From contig NZ_AEYE02000003.1 in the NCBI RefSeq assembly GCF_000298315.2, forward strand, positions 124,001 through 188,000: a stretch of 64,000 bases of DNA, written 5' to 3'. A program made the translations under genes and the position numbers. Shown here in pieces: positions 1 through 8,445 of the stretch (the stretch's first letter is position 1; each line of letters opens with the position of its first letter). The notes below the pieces were generated by a model. The model was not told where the DNA came from and did not search any database. It saw only the letters and a list, made by a program, of their open reading frames with translations. This DNA is from Rhizobium grahamii CCGE 502 (GTDB lineage: Bacteria; Pseudomonadota; Alphaproteobacteria; Rhizobiales; Rhizobiaceae).

Positions 1-2
1 CG

Positions 3-719
3 GCCTTCGTCTTCAAGATCCAGGCGAACATGGACCCCAATCATCGCGACCGTATCGCGTTTGCCCGCATCTGCTCGGGCAAGCTCGAGCGCGGCATGAA
101 GGCTCGCCTGTCGCGCACCGGCAAGCAGCTTGGCCTCACCGCGCCGCAGTTCTTCTTCGCGTCGCAGCGTCAGCTGGCCGATACTGCCTATGCCGGCGAC
201 GTCGTAGGCATTCCCAATCACGGCACGCTGCGCATCGGCGATACGCTGACGGAAGGCGAGTCGCTGGTGTTCCAGGGCGTGCCGAACTTCTCGCCGGAAA
301 TCCTGCGCCGCGTACGCCTGGAAGATGCCATGAAGGCGAAGAAGCTGAAGGAAGCGCTGCAGCAGATGGCGGAAGAAGGCGTCGTCCAGCTGTTTTCGCC
401 GGAAGATGGTTCGCCGGCTATCGTTGGCGTCGTCGGCGCGCTGCAGCTTGATGTTCTGAAGGAGCGCCTGATGGCCGAATACGGCCTGCCGGTCTCCTTT
501 GAAATGTCGCGCTTCTCCGTCTGCCGCTGGATTTCGGCCGATCAGCCGGCAGAGCTCGAAAAATTCATAACCGCGCGTCGCGGCGATATCGCGCGGGACC
601 TGGATCATGATCCGGTGTTCCTGGCGCAGGACAGCTTTTCGCTGCGTTACGAGGCCGAGCGTTATCCGGCGATCAAGATGGCAGCACTGAAGGAATATCA
701 CGCCGTTAAGGTCGCGTGA
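3..719 (+). CDS. prfC: Peptide chain release factor 3 (RF3), 3' part only
   Basis: The window opens inside this gene; about 239 C-terminal residues are visible of a protein that is usually near 525-530 residues. RF3 is the translational GTPase that recycles RF1/RF2 from the ribosome after termination. The visible part starts with the domain II hallmark FVFKIQANMDPNHRDRIAF, followed by domain II (SGKLERGMKARL, GDVVGIPNHG, IGDTLTEGE) and the RF3-specific C-terminal domain (LQQMAEEGVVQLF, GVVGALQLDVL). The GTPase domain lies upstream, outside the window. The reading frame is intact to the TGA stop. No gene is fused to it, and the iron-transport operon starts about 60 bases later. Confidence 0.95.
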   Translation, partial: AFVFKIQANMDPNHRDRIAFARICSGKLERGMKARLSRTGKQLGLTAPQFFFASQRQLADTAYAGDVVGIPNHGTLRIGDTLTEGESLVFQGVPNFSPEILRRVRLEDAMKAKKLKEALQQMAEEGVVQLFSPEDGSPAIVGVVGALQLDVLKERLMAEYGLPVSFEMSRFSVCRWISADQPAELEKFITARRGDIARDLDHDPVFLAQDSFSLRYEAERYPAIKMAALKEYHAVKVA

Positions 720-748
720 TATTCCTTAGGCTATAACGCTATGCGATA

Positions 749-779
749 GTGCCGCCTGCGACAAACCAACAGGCGGCAC
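749..779 (+). promoter_or_regulatory. Perfect 10-bp inverted repeat covering the ribosome-binding site of the ABC operon
   Basis: GTGCCGCCTG (749-758) and CAGGCGGCAC (770-779) are exact reverse complements around an 11-base loop. The right arm contains AGGCGG, the only Shine-Dalgarno-like stretch before the ATG at 782, so the folded mRNA would hide the start site. There is no T-run after it, so it does not look like a simple terminator for prfC. A role in translational control is inference. Confidence 0.5.
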
Positions 780-781
780 CG

Positions 782-1810
782 ATGAAGCTCTTTCCGGCCT
801 TTCTCCTCTTTCTGCTTGTCTTCCTGCCGCTTGCAGAAGCGCGCACGATCACCGATGCCGCCGGCCGCGAGGTCGAGATCCCCGACAGGATCGAGAGGGT
901 GATGGCAGCCGGCCCACCGGCCTCGGTCCTTGCCTATGTGCTGGCGCCGGAAAAGCTCGCCGGCTGGGTGCGCGCGCCGGGCGATGCCGAAAAAGCTTAT
1001 CTTCTGCCGGCTGTCCGCGATCTTCCGGTCTTCGGGCAACTCACCGGCAAGGGCGGCACCGCCAATATCGAGGCAGTGCTTTACGCCAAGCCGGACCTCA
1101 TCCTCGATGTCGGCACGGTGAACGCCACCTATAGCTCGCTTGCCGACAAGGTGCAGGCGCAGACCGGCATTCCCTATGTGCTGATCGACGGCAGTTTTGC
1201 CGGCAGCGCCGAAACGCTGCGCAAGGTCGGCGATATCCTCGGCGTCAACGAGCGGGGAGAGACGCTGGCAACCTATGCCGAGGGCAAGCTCGCCGACCTC
1301 AAACAGAAGCTTGCCGCCGTTCCTGCCGACAAGCGGCCGCATGTCTATTATGGCCGCGGCCCGGAAGGGCTGGAGACCGGCCTTTCCGGCTCCATCAACC
1401 TCGAAATCCTCGAAGCAGCGGGTGCTACCAATGTGGCGGCGGCAGCCGGCAAGGGCGGGCTGACGCAAGTGTCGCTGGAACAGATCCTTGGCTGGAACCC
1501 GGATACGATCCTCGCCGCCAGCAGCAAGTTCGCGGCGGCCGTCAAAGGCGATCCGCTATGGGCGAATGTCGAGGCCGTCAGGCAGGGCCGCGTCGTCGTG
1601 ACACCGAGCCTGCCCTTCGGCTGGTCCGATTCTCCGCCCGGCATCAACCGGCTGATTGGTATCGCCTGGCTGGAAAAGCTGCTCTATCCTGATGTCTTCA
1701 CGGCCGATCTATCCGGCGAGGTTCGTGAATTCTACAAGCTCTTCTATCAGGTCGATCTGACGGACGGGCAGCTTGCTGCCCTGATGAAAGGCTCCGCGCA
1801 GGTGAAGTGA
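782..1810 (+). CDS. Periplasmic metal-chelate binding protein of a FecCD-type ABC importer
   Basis: 342 residues. The ATG at 782 gives a clean signal peptide (MKLFPAFLLFLLVFLPLAEA) directly before RTITDAAGREVEIPDRIERV, the usual opening of the FepB/BtuF-type substrate-binding fold (COG0614). An upstream GTG at 749 is in frame but lies in the hairpin arm and would spoil the signal peptide. The protein should capture a metal or metal-chelate in the periplasm and pass it to the permease encoded next, whose start overlaps this stop by 4 bases. Such proteins are usually annotated as iron-specific. The nearby molbindin and TsaA genes leave molybdate or tungstate possible, and the sequence alone does not settle the substrate. 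Confidence 0.85.
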   Translation: MKLFPAFLLFLLVFLPLAEARTITDAAGREVEIPDRIERVMAAGPPASVLAYVLAPEKLAGWVRAPGDAEKAYLLPAVRDLPVFGQLTGKGGTANIEAVLYAKPDLILDVGTVNATYSSLADKVQAQTGIPYVLIDGSFAGSAETLRKVGDILGVNERGETLATYAEGKLADLKQKLAAVPADKRPHVYYGRGPEGLETGLSGSINLEILEAAGATNVAAAAGKGGLTQVSLEQILGWNPDTILAASSKFAAAVKGDPLWANVEAVRQGRVVVTPSLPFGWSDSPPGINRLIGIAWLEKLLYPDVFTADLSGEVREFYKLFYQVDLTDGQLAALMKGSAQVK

Positions 1811-2844
1811 CGATGGCAGCAGAGGTGGAGACGGTCGCGGCGAGGCCGCACAACGGCTGGATTGCCGGTGGTCTGGCTGGCCTGCTGGTGCTTTGCCTGG
1901 TCTCGATGACCGTCGGCAAATATGGGGCAGGGCCATTCGCTGTCTTCGACGTAGTAAAAACGGCGCTTGTTGGCGGCAAGGCCGACCCGATCCTTCAAAC
2001 CGTGCTCTTTAATGTTCGCCTGCCGCGGGTTGCTGCAGGGCTCTGCGTCGGGGCAGCGCTTGCGGCAGCCGGCGCCACCTATCAGGGGATCTTCCGCAAT
2101 CCGCTGGTCTCACCCGACATCCTCGGCGTCTCCGCCGGCGCGAGCCTCGGGGCCGTCACCGCCATCTTCCTGTCGCTGCCGGTGGCCGCGATCCAGCTCT
2201 TCGCTTTCGCCGGCGGCCTGCTGGCTGTCGCCGCCGTCTATCTGGTCGGCCTTGCCGTCCGGAATCGCGATCCGGCGCTGACGCTGGTGCTTGCTGGCAT
2301 CGCCATCGGGGCGCTGGTCGGCGCCGGCATTTCGCTCGTCAAGATCCTCGCCGATCCCTATGACCAGCTGCCGGCGATCACCTACTGGCTGCTCGGCAGC
2401 CTGACGGCGGTCACTCGCTTCGACGTCTTGTCGATCCTGCCGGCGCTTGTCATCGGCATCGTGCCATTGGCCTTGTTCCGTTGGCGGATGAACCTGATGA
2501 CGCTCGGCGAGGACGAAGCCCAAAGCATGGGTATCGATACCGGGCGTATGCGCCTCGTGCTGATCGCCGGCGCGACGCTGGTAACCGCTGCTTCGGTCTC
2601 CGTCACCGGTACCATTGGCTGGATCGGCCTCGTCATTCCGCATATCGCACGGATGCTCGTCGGCCCGGATTTCCGTCGGCTGCTGCCGGCCTCGATGATG
2701 CTCGGCGGCGCCTATCTGCTGGTCGTCGACATGCTGGCCCGCAGCCTCGCCATGATCGAGATTCCGCTCGGCATTCTGACGGCCGTCGTCGGCGCGCCCT
2801 TCTTCCTGTGGCTTCTGGCATCGGGCAGGAGGGGCTGGCAATGA
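1807..2844 (+). CDS. FecCD-family ABC transporter permease
   Basis: 345 residues, starting at a GTG that overlaps the preceding stop; an ATG at 1813 is an alternative. The sequence is strongly hydrophobic with about ten membrane segments and carries FecCD hallmarks: NVRLPRVAAGLCVGAALAAA near residue 68, YQGIFRNPLVSPDILGVSAG, LGSLTAVTRFD, and the late GTIGWIGLVIPHIARMLVG block that contacts the ATPase. It forms the inner-membrane channel, probably as a homodimer, for the substrate delivered by the upstream binding protein. Its stop overlaps the ATPase start (ATGA), so translation is probably coupled. Confidence 0.92.
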   Translation: MTMAAEVETVAARPHNGWIAGGLAGLLVLCLVSMTVGKYGAGPFAVFDVVKTALVGGKADPILQTVLFNVRLPRVAAGLCVGAALAAAGATYQGIFRNPLVSPDILGVSAGASLGAVTAIFLSLPVAAIQLFAFAGGLLAVAAVYLVGLAVRNRDPALTLVLAGIAIGALVGAGISLVKILADPYDQLPAITYWLLGSLTAVTRFDVLSILPALVIGIVPLALFRWRMNLMTLGEDEAQSMGIDTGRMRLVLIAGATLVTAASVSVTGTIGWIGLVIPHIARMLVGPDFRRLLPASMMLGGAYLLVVDMLARSLAMIEIPLGILTAVVGAPFFLWLLASGRRGWQ

Positions 2845-3611
2845 GGCTTGCGCTCGAGGCCCTTTCCCTTGGCTATGCCGGCCGCATGGTGGCACAGGAC
2901 GTCACGCTGGAACTTGGACGCGGCGAGGTGCTGGCGTTGCTCGGGCCGAACGGAGCCGGCAAGACGACGCTGATGAAGACGATACTCGGCCTGCTGCCGC
3001 CGCGATCGGGCAATATCAGGCTCGACGGTCGCCCGCTTTCCGAGTGGTCGCGGCGCGAACGCGCGCGCCGCATCGCCTACGTGCCACAGGCGCACGCCTC
3101 GGTGTTTCCGTTCTCCGTCCGCGACGTGGTGTTGATGGGAAGGGCCCCATATCTCGGACCTTTCGAGACGCCTGGTGCGGTCGATGTTGCGGCGGCGGAG
3201 GCAGCACTTGATTCCCTCGGAATCGCCGCCCTTGCCGACCGTGTCTATACGATGATCAGCGGCGGCGAGCGGCAACTGGCCTTGATCGCCCGGGCGCTGG
3301 CGCAGGCGCCATCGATCATGGTGATGGACGAACCTGCCGCAAACCTCGACTTCGGCAATCACATGCGGCTTTTGTCGCGCATCCGCCAGCTTGCCGACAG
3401 TGGCCTTTCGATGATCTTCTCGACCCATGATCCGGATCACGCCTTCCTCGTCGCCGATCGCGTCGCCCTGCTGCATGACGGGCGGCTGCGGGCGCTCGGC
3501 CGCCCGGAAGCGGTGCTGACGCCGGAGACGATGAAGGACATATACGATATCGATGTCGTGGTCGGCTCGCTGCCGGGCAGTAGTGTCCGCCTCTGCGCGC
3601 CACGCCTGTAG
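2841..3611 (+). CDS. ABC transporter ATP-binding protein (FepC/BtuD type)
   Basis: 256 residues from the ATG overlapping the permease stop. Walker A is GPNGAGKTTL, the Q-loop lies near YVPQAHASVFPF, the signature is ISGGERQLALIARAL, Walker B is IMVMDEP, and the H-loop is FSTHDPDHA. This is the cytoplasmic energising subunit of the metal-chelate importer. The signature has I in place of the usual L at its first position, which is a mild change. The long open frame continuing upstream of 2841 is out of frame with the permease and has no family similarity, so the internal ATG is preferred. Confidence 0.93.
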   Translation: MRLALEALSLGYAGRMVAQDVTLELGRGEVLALLGPNGAGKTTLMKTILGLLPPRSGNIRLDGRPLSEWSRRERARRIAYVPQAHASVFPFSVRDVVLMGRAPYLGPFETPGAVDVAAAEAALDSLGIAALADRVYTMISGGERQLALIARALAQAPSIMVMDEPAANLDFGNHMRLLSRIRQLADSGLSMIFSTHDPDHAFLVADRVALLHDGRLRALGRPEAVLTPETMKDIYDIDVVVGSLPGSSVRLCAPRL

Positions 3612-3620
3612 GAGAGACTG

Positions 3621-4142
3621 ATGGTACGCGAGAATGAAATCCGGGAAAACGAAGTCGCCGTCGACCTGCCGCCGGCGACGGATGCGGGGCTGGTGTTCAT
3701 CGGGCGTATCTCGACCCCCTGGACCTCGCGTATGGAGACGCCGCGCCAGGGGCGGCATGACGGTCCGCTTTGCAGGATCGAGATATTCGAGCCGTGGAGA
3801 CAGGCTCTCCAGGGAGTCGAAGCCTTCGAGCGTCTGGAGATCCTCTATTGGCTCGATCGATCACGCCGCGATCTTGTTCTGCAAAGTCCGGCCAACAGCG
3901 GAAAAGTCCATGGCACGTTTTCGCTTCGCTCGCCGGTGCGGCCAAACCCGATCGGTACTTCGATCGTCAAGCTGGAAGGGGTCGAAGACGGCGTCTTGCT
4001 GGTGCGAGGGATGGATTGCCTTGACGGCACGCCGCTGCTCGACCTGAAGCCCGATCGCACGCTGTTCAAGCCGATCGCGCCGCCGCAGCCCGGAGATTTC
4101 CAGACCGGCGACGACGTCGCGCATTATTGCAAGAAGGCCTGA
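3621..4142 (+). CDS. TsaA/TrmO-like (UPF0066) SAM-dependent methyltransferase family protein
   Basis: 173 residues, beginning 9 bases after the ATPase stop with GGAGA upstream of the ATG, so probably the last gene of the same operon. UPF0066 features are FIGRISTPW, an acidic GVEAFERLEILYWLD block, and the conserved LRSPVRPNPIGTSIVKLEGV and GMDCLDGTPLLDLKP motifs. E. coli TrmO N6-methylates t6A37 in tRNA-Thr. This protein lacks the longer C-terminal extension of TrmO and sits with a metal importer. As I recall, short TsaA proteins also occur beside molybdenum-cofactor genes in other phyla, so a tRNA role is not assured here. Confidence 0.8.
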   Translation: MVRENEIRENEVAVDLPPATDAGLVFIGRISTPWTSRMETPRQGRHDGPLCRIEIFEPWRQALQGVEAFERLEILYWLDRSRRDLVLQSPANSGKVHGTFSLRSPVRPNPIGTSIVKLEGVEDGVLLVRGMDCLDGTPLLDLKPDRTLFKPIAPPQPGDFQTGDDVAHYCKKA

Positions 4143-4145
4143 CGG

Positions 4146-4355
4146 TCAGTCGACCGCGACCATAACGTCAGAGGCCTTGACGACCGCATAGGCGTCGCCG
4201 CCGACGGCCAGCCCCAGCTCATCGACGGCCTCGTTGGTGATCGAGGACGTGACGATGGAACCGCCGCCGATATCGATGCGGACGTGTGCCGTGGTCGCAC
4301 CCTTCTTCACCTCGACGATCTTTCCTTTCAAGCGATTGCGTGCACTGATCTTCAT
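4146..4355 (-). CDS. Single-domain molbindin (TOBE/Mop) protein
   Basis: 69 residues: MKISARNRLKGKIVEVKKGA, then ATAHVRIDIGGGSIVTSSIT and a VGGDAYAVVKASDVMVAVD end. This is the Mop fold found in molybdate-binding ModE/ModC and in stand-alone molbindins that store or buffer molybdate or tungstate in the cytoplasm. An AGGAGGC ribosome-binding site precedes the ATG. It converges on the TsaA-like gene with 3 bases between stops. Its place next to a FecCD importer is suggestive, because some FecCD systems carry molybdate; this is inference from proximity. Confidence 0.88.
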   Translation of the reverse strand: MKISARNRLKGKIVEVKKGATTAHVRIDIGGGSIVTSSITNEAVDELGLAVGGDAYAVVKASDVMVAVD

Positions 4356-4409
4356 GGAAGCCTCCTGTTTTGCATGCGGACAGTAGTGGCTAAGGTGTGC
4401 CGCTGCAAT

Positions 4410-5924
4410 CTACTCGCCGCGCGGATAGCGCTGGCTTTCCTCCAGCACGTTCAGATCCATGTGGTTGCGCATGTAGCGCTCGGAAGCCCGCTGCAGCGGC
4501 TGGTAGTCCCAGGGATAGTAGGCGCCGTTCCGCAACGCCTCGTAGACCACCCACCGGCGCGCCTGGCTTTCGCGCACGGCGGCGTCGAAGCTCTGCAGGT
4601 TCCAGCGCTTCTCGGCCTGGGCCGTCAGTCCGGCGAGAACACCGGCATGTCCAGTATCGCCAGCAAGGTTCTTCAATTCCTTTGGGTCCGCCTCGAGATC
4701 GAACAGCATTGGCGGGTCCTTTTCGCACAGGGTCAGCTTGAAGCGGCCGTCACGCAGGCAGACGAGCGGGGCTTCCGACCCCTCGGCGGCATACTCCATC
4801 GGCACCGGGCCACGACCGCCGGTGCCGATGGCAAGCGGCGTCAGATCCTCGCCATCCGTCCATGGTGCGAGCTTGGCGATGTCGATGCCCGCCAGTGCCG
4901 CGAGCGTCGGCGTCACGTCGAGCGTCGAGACCGGCTGGTGGATAGAGGCAGGTGCCCAGCCCGGTGCCGCAATCGTCAGCGGCACGCGCGACGAACCGTC
5001 GAAGAAGCACATCTTGAACCAGAGGCCACGGTCGCCCAGCATGTCGCCATGGTCGGAAACGAACAGCACGATGGTATTGTCCGCCATGCGCGCACGCTCG
5101 AGCACATCGAGGATCTCGCCGATCTTGTCGTCGATGTAGGAGATATTGGCGAAGTAGCCTTGGCGTGCGCGGCGGATCTGTTCCGGCGTGATCTCGAACG
5201 CATCGTAGTCGCAGGCCTTCAGCAGGCGCTGCGAGTGCGCATCCTGCTCGTCGAACGGAATTGCGCCGACCTCGGGATCGAGCGCTGGGGAATTCTCGTA
5301 GAGATCCCAATACTTGCGGCGTGCGACATAGGGGTCGTGCGGGTGGGTAAAGCTCACCGTCAGGCACCAGGGGCGGTCGTCTTGACGGCGTGAGAGGTCG
5401 TAGAGCTTGCGGGTCGCGTTGTAGGCGACCTCGTCGTCATACTCCATCTGGTTGGTGATCTCGGCCACGCCGGCACCGGTGACCGAGCCGAGATTGTGGT
5501 ACCACCAGTCGATGCGTTCGCCGGGCTTGCTGTAATCGGGTGTCCAGCCGAAATCGGCGGGATAGATATCGGTGGTCAGCCGTTCCTCGAACCCATGCAG
5601 CTGGTCGGGGCCGACAAAATGCATCTTTCCGGAAAGGGCGGTGTGATAGCCCGCAGCGCGCAGATGGTGCGCGAAGGTCGGAATGTCCGACGCGAATTCG
5701 GCGGCGTTGTCATACACGCGGGTCCGGCTCGGCAATTGCCCGGACATGAAGGATGCGCGTGCCGGCGCGCAAAGCGGACTTGCCGTGTAGGTGTTGGCGA
5801 AACGTACCGAACGCTGCGCCAAGGCTTTCAGATGCGGTGCATGGAGAAAATCAGCCGGCCCGTCGGGAAACAGCGTGCCATTGAACTGATCCACCATCAG
5901 GATGAGAATATTCGGGCGCGCCAT
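4410..5924 (-). CDS. betC: Choline-sulfatase
   Basis: 504 residues from the ATG of MARPNILILMVDQFNG (an in-frame start 34 codons upstream adds no conserved sequence). It hydrolyses choline-O-sulfate to choline and sulfate, feeding glycine-betaine synthesis for osmoprotection or use as a carbon and sulfur source. It is a type I sulfatase with the C-x-P-x-R motif at SPLCAPARASFMSG (Cys52 becomes formylglycine), an N-terminal metal-binding VDQ, and the later FVSDHGDMLGDRGLWFK block with DHG. Length agrees with rhizobial BetC (about 510). A divergent LysR gene of the choline-sulfatase regulator type lies 193 bases away. No betA/betB/betI is in the window. Confidence 0.93.
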   Translation of the reverse strand: MARPNILILMVDQFNGTLFPDGPADFLHAPHLKALAQRSVRFANTYTASPLCAPARASFMSGQLPSRTRVYDNAAEFASDIPTFAHHLRAAGYHTALSGKMHFVGPDQLHGFEERLTTDIYPADFGWTPDYSKPGERIDWWYHNLGSVTGAGVAEITNQMEYDDEVAYNATRKLYDLSRRQDDRPWCLTVSFTHPHDPYVARRKYWDLYENSPALDPEVGAIPFDEQDAHSQRLLKACDYDAFEITPEQIRRARQGYFANISYIDDKIGEILDVLERARMADNTIVLFVSDHGDMLGDRGLWFKMCFFDGSSRVPLTIAAPGWAPASIHQPVSTLDVTPTLAALAGIDIAKLAPWTDGEDLTPLAIGTGGRGPVPMEYAAEGSEAPLVCLRDGRFKLTLCEKDPPMLFDLEADPKELKNLAGDTGHAGVLAGLTAQAEKRWNLQSFDAAVRESQARRWVVYEALRNGAYYPWDYQPLQRASERYMRNHMDLNVLEESQRYPRGE

Positions 5925-6051
5925 GCGTATCGTCCTTCGGTTTTGCGGGAGTGGGAACTTAGCCGTGTCCGCTGCGCTATTCCAGCCCGCATCGACTGGA
6001 AGGCGCGACAGGAATCTCGGCCTCACCTCGCATGTGGCATTTGATTGCTTT

Positions 6052-6070
6052 ATTGATTATAGATATCGAT
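6052..6070. promoter_or_regulatory. Imperfect LysR-type dyad in the betC/choR divergent region
   Basis: The 193-base gap between the divergent genes is AT-rich at its choR end. ATTGAT (6052-6057) and ATCGAT (6065-6070) form an imperfect dyad with 7 bases between, close to the spacing of LysR T-N11-A sites, and the ATTGAT-like element recurs just upstream (TTGATTG at 6041). This is a plausible autoregulatory and betC operator, but the match is weak. Confidence 0.3.
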
Positions 6071-6117
6071 TGACCTGTGAAGCGGGCATTTTTTGATATC
6101 GCCTCTAAGGATTTTTT

Positions 6118-7020
6118 ATGGAAAGCCGCCGCGTTGAACTTGGGTGGATGCGCATATTCTCCGAGATCGGCAAGACGGGTAGTCTGTCGGCTGCGGCAAG
6201 CGCTCTTGGCCTGACGCAACCTGCTGTCAGCTATCAAATTCGGCGGCTGGAGGAGCAACTAGGCGTCAGTCTGCTGAAACGACAACATCGTGGCGTTGAA
6301 TTGACGGCGGAGGGCCAACGCCTGCTCGACATCGTGGCAAGGAGCGTCAGCGAAATTGACGAGCTGGCGCGGCGCTTCCGCACTGAAACGGACAAGCCAA
6401 CGATCCGACTGCGGACGGACTTCGCGTTCTCTTCGCTCTGGCTGATCCCGCGGATGCACGCATTCCGCACGCTTTACCCGGAAGTCGACATTCAGATTGT
6501 CGCGACACAACGAATAGAGAAAGGTCGTTCGGACGACGGCGATATTGCCGTGGTCTTTGGTCGGCGATCCGAATTCGATCGTGGCGCGCTTCTGCTCTTG
6601 CCGGAAAAGGTCGCGCCGGTCTGCACCCAGGGCTTTCTCGATCGCTACGGCTCCCTCTCGACGCTTGATGATCTCGCGCGGACGCGTTTGATTCATCTCG
6701 ATACCGAGGAACCGTCGCCTTGGTTCGACTGGCGGACCTATCTGGCGGAGCTCGGTGTCCGCCGCGATGGTCACGCCGGGCAGGGCGACCTCAGCTTCAA
6801 CACCTATTCGCTGGTGGTACAGGCGGCAATCGGCGAACAGGGCGTTGCGATCGGATGGATGGGCCTGGTCGACTCCCTGCTGGCAACCGGGATGCTGAAG
6901 ACTGCTGGCCCCGCGCTGGAAGCGCCGGAGCGAGGCTACTGGTTGCTGCTGCCGCGCACGCGCGACGCCCAAAGTGACCTGCTTGCAGCGTGGCTCATGG
7001 CCGAGGCTGGCATCGACTGA
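6118..7020 (+). CDS. LysR-family regulator, probable choline-sulfate utilisation activator (ChoR type)
   Basis: 300 residues. The N-terminal winged helix spans about residues 8-66 (GSLSAAASALGLTQPAVSYQIRRLEEQ), followed by a substrate-binding domain with FAFSSLWLIPRMHAFRTLYP and GDIAVVFGRR. Divergent placement next to betC, plus the GcvA-like C-terminal domain (YSLVVQAAIGEQGVAIGWMG), matches the regulator usually found with choline-sulfatase, which responds to choline sulfate or choline. The ligand is inferred from context. GATTTTTT precedes the ATG and there is no strong ribosome-binding site. Confidence 0.8.
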   Translation: MESRRVELGWMRIFSEIGKTGSLSAAASALGLTQPAVSYQIRRLEEQLGVSLLKRQHRGVELTAEGQRLLDIVARSVSEIDELARRFRTETDKPTIRLRTDFAFSSLWLIPRMHAFRTLYPEVDIQIVATQRIEKGRSDDGDIAVVFGRRSEFDRGALLLLPEKVAPVCTQGFLDRYGSLSTLDDLARTRLIHLDTEEPSPWFDWRTYLAELGVRRDGHAGQGDLSFNTYSLVVQAAIGEQGVAIGWMGLVDSLLATGMLKTAGPALEAPERGYWLLLPRTRDAQSDLLAAWLMAEAGID

Positions 7021-7029
7021 CGCTAACCC

Positions 7030-8406
7030 TCAAGCGACGAGGTCATCAAGGAAATCTTGGCACCAGCGCGATACATCGTGCACCAGCAGGTGGTCCATCA
7101 TCTTCCGCCACCGTTCCTGACGTTCCTCAAGCGGCATGTTCAAGGCCCGTGCCAATGCGTTGGCTGTTCCCTCGATGTCGTAGGGATTGACCAACAAGGC
7201 GCCCTTCTTCAGTTCGCGGGCGGCACCGGCGAAGCGTGAGAGCACCAGCACGCCGGGATCCTCAGGGTCCTGGGCGGCAACATACTCCTTGGCGACGAGG
7301 TTCATGCCGTCCCGAAGCGGCGTGACCAATCCAACTTCGGCCAGCCGATAAAGACCGGCGAGGATCGGGCGGCTGACGGAGCGGTTGATGTAGCGGACTG
7401 GCACCCAGTCCACCGTTCCCAAGGCACCGTTGACGCGGCCTGCCTGCTCCGCGACGGTGCGTTGCATCTGCTCGTATTCAGGCACTTCCGATCGGGATTT
7501 CGGTGTGATCTGGAGATAGGTGACTTTCCGTTGGTGGGCAGGATTGTTGACGATAAAGCGCTCGAAAGCATCCAGCCGCTGTGTGATGCCCTTCGAGTAA
7601 TCCAGCCGATCGACGCCGATGATGAGGTCGCGATCCTTGACGCTCTGCCGTGCCCGCTGCACCAGGTGATGGCTACTCGCCTTCTTGGCAAATTCGGCAA
7701 AGGCAGCGGTTTCGATGCTGATGCCGTAAGCGCCGCCCTTGAAGACCTTGCCGTGAGCCGTGAACCGGCCATCTCCAATCGCATCGCCCATGTCCTCGCG
7801 GCGAAGGCACCCGGCGAAGTTTTCCAGATCATGGTCCGTCTGAAAGCCGACGAGATCGTAGGCCGCCAGACCATGCATGATCTCCTCATGAACCGGCATG
7901 GTGTAGAGCACATCGGCCGGCGGCCAGGGAATGTGCAGGAAGAAGCCGATGCGGTTCTTGAAGCCCATCTGCCTTAGCTCCGCAGCCAACGGGATCAGAT
8001 GGTAGTCATGCACCCAGATGATGTCGTCCGGCCGCAGCAGCGGCGCCAGCCGATGCGCGAAGAAGCGGTTGACCCGGAAATATCCGGCCATTTCCTTGCG
8101 GCCGTACTCCGCCAGATCCAGCCGGTAGTGACAGATCGGCCAGAGCACTCGGTTGGCGAAGCCGTGGTAATACTCCTCGACATCCTTGCCGGTGAGATCG
8201 GTCAGGGCGTAGGTGATCTTGCCTTCTTCCGTCAGGGAAAGTGGGCCGGGCTCGTCGTTTTCGCTCGACTTTCCGGACCAGCCCATCCAGATGCCACCGC
8301 GTTGTTCCAATGCTGCTTTCAGCGCCACCGCCAGGCCGCCAGCGGAAGCCGCGCCCTCCTTTGTCGGGGCTGGCACGCGATTGGAAACGATGACGAGACG
8401 GGACAC
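7030..8406 (-). CDS. otsA: Trehalose-6-phosphate synthase
   Basis: 458 residues, a GT20 glycosyltransferase making trehalose-6-phosphate from UDP-glucose and glucose-6-phosphate. Hallmarks: [20 protein letters not shown] at the N-terminus (glycine-rich loop), [47 protein letters not shown] and [16 protein letters not shown]. Length fits E. coli OtsA (474). It is downstream of otsB by 39 bases on the same strand, so the two probably form an otsBA operon for osmotic and desiccation stress. Confidence 0.95.
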   Translation of the reverse strand: MSRLVIVSNRVPAPTKEGAASAGGLAVALKAALEQRGGIWMGWSGKSSENDEPGPLSLTEEGKITYALTDLTGKDVEEYYHGFANRVLWPICHYRLDLAEYGRKEMAGYFRVNRFFAHRLAPLLRPDDIIWVHDYHLIPLAAELRQMGFKNRIGFFLHIPWPPADVLYTMPVHEEIMHGLAAYDLVGFQTDHDLENFAGCLRREDMGDAIGDGRFTAHGKVFKGGAYGISIETAAFAEFAKKASSHHLVQRARQSVKDRDLIIGVDRLDYSKGITQRLDAFERFIVNNPAHQRKVTYLQITPKSRSEVPEYEQMQRTVAEQAGRVNGALGTVDWVPVRYINRSVSRPILAGLYRLAEVGLVTPLRDGMNLVAKEYVAAQDPEDPGVLVLSRFAGAARELKKGALLVNPYDIEGTANALARALNMPLEERQERWRKMMDHLLVHDVSRWCQDFLDDLVA

Positions 8407-8445
8407 AGGGATTCCTTTCTTGGGAGGGCAGCGCGAGCGCTCGGA

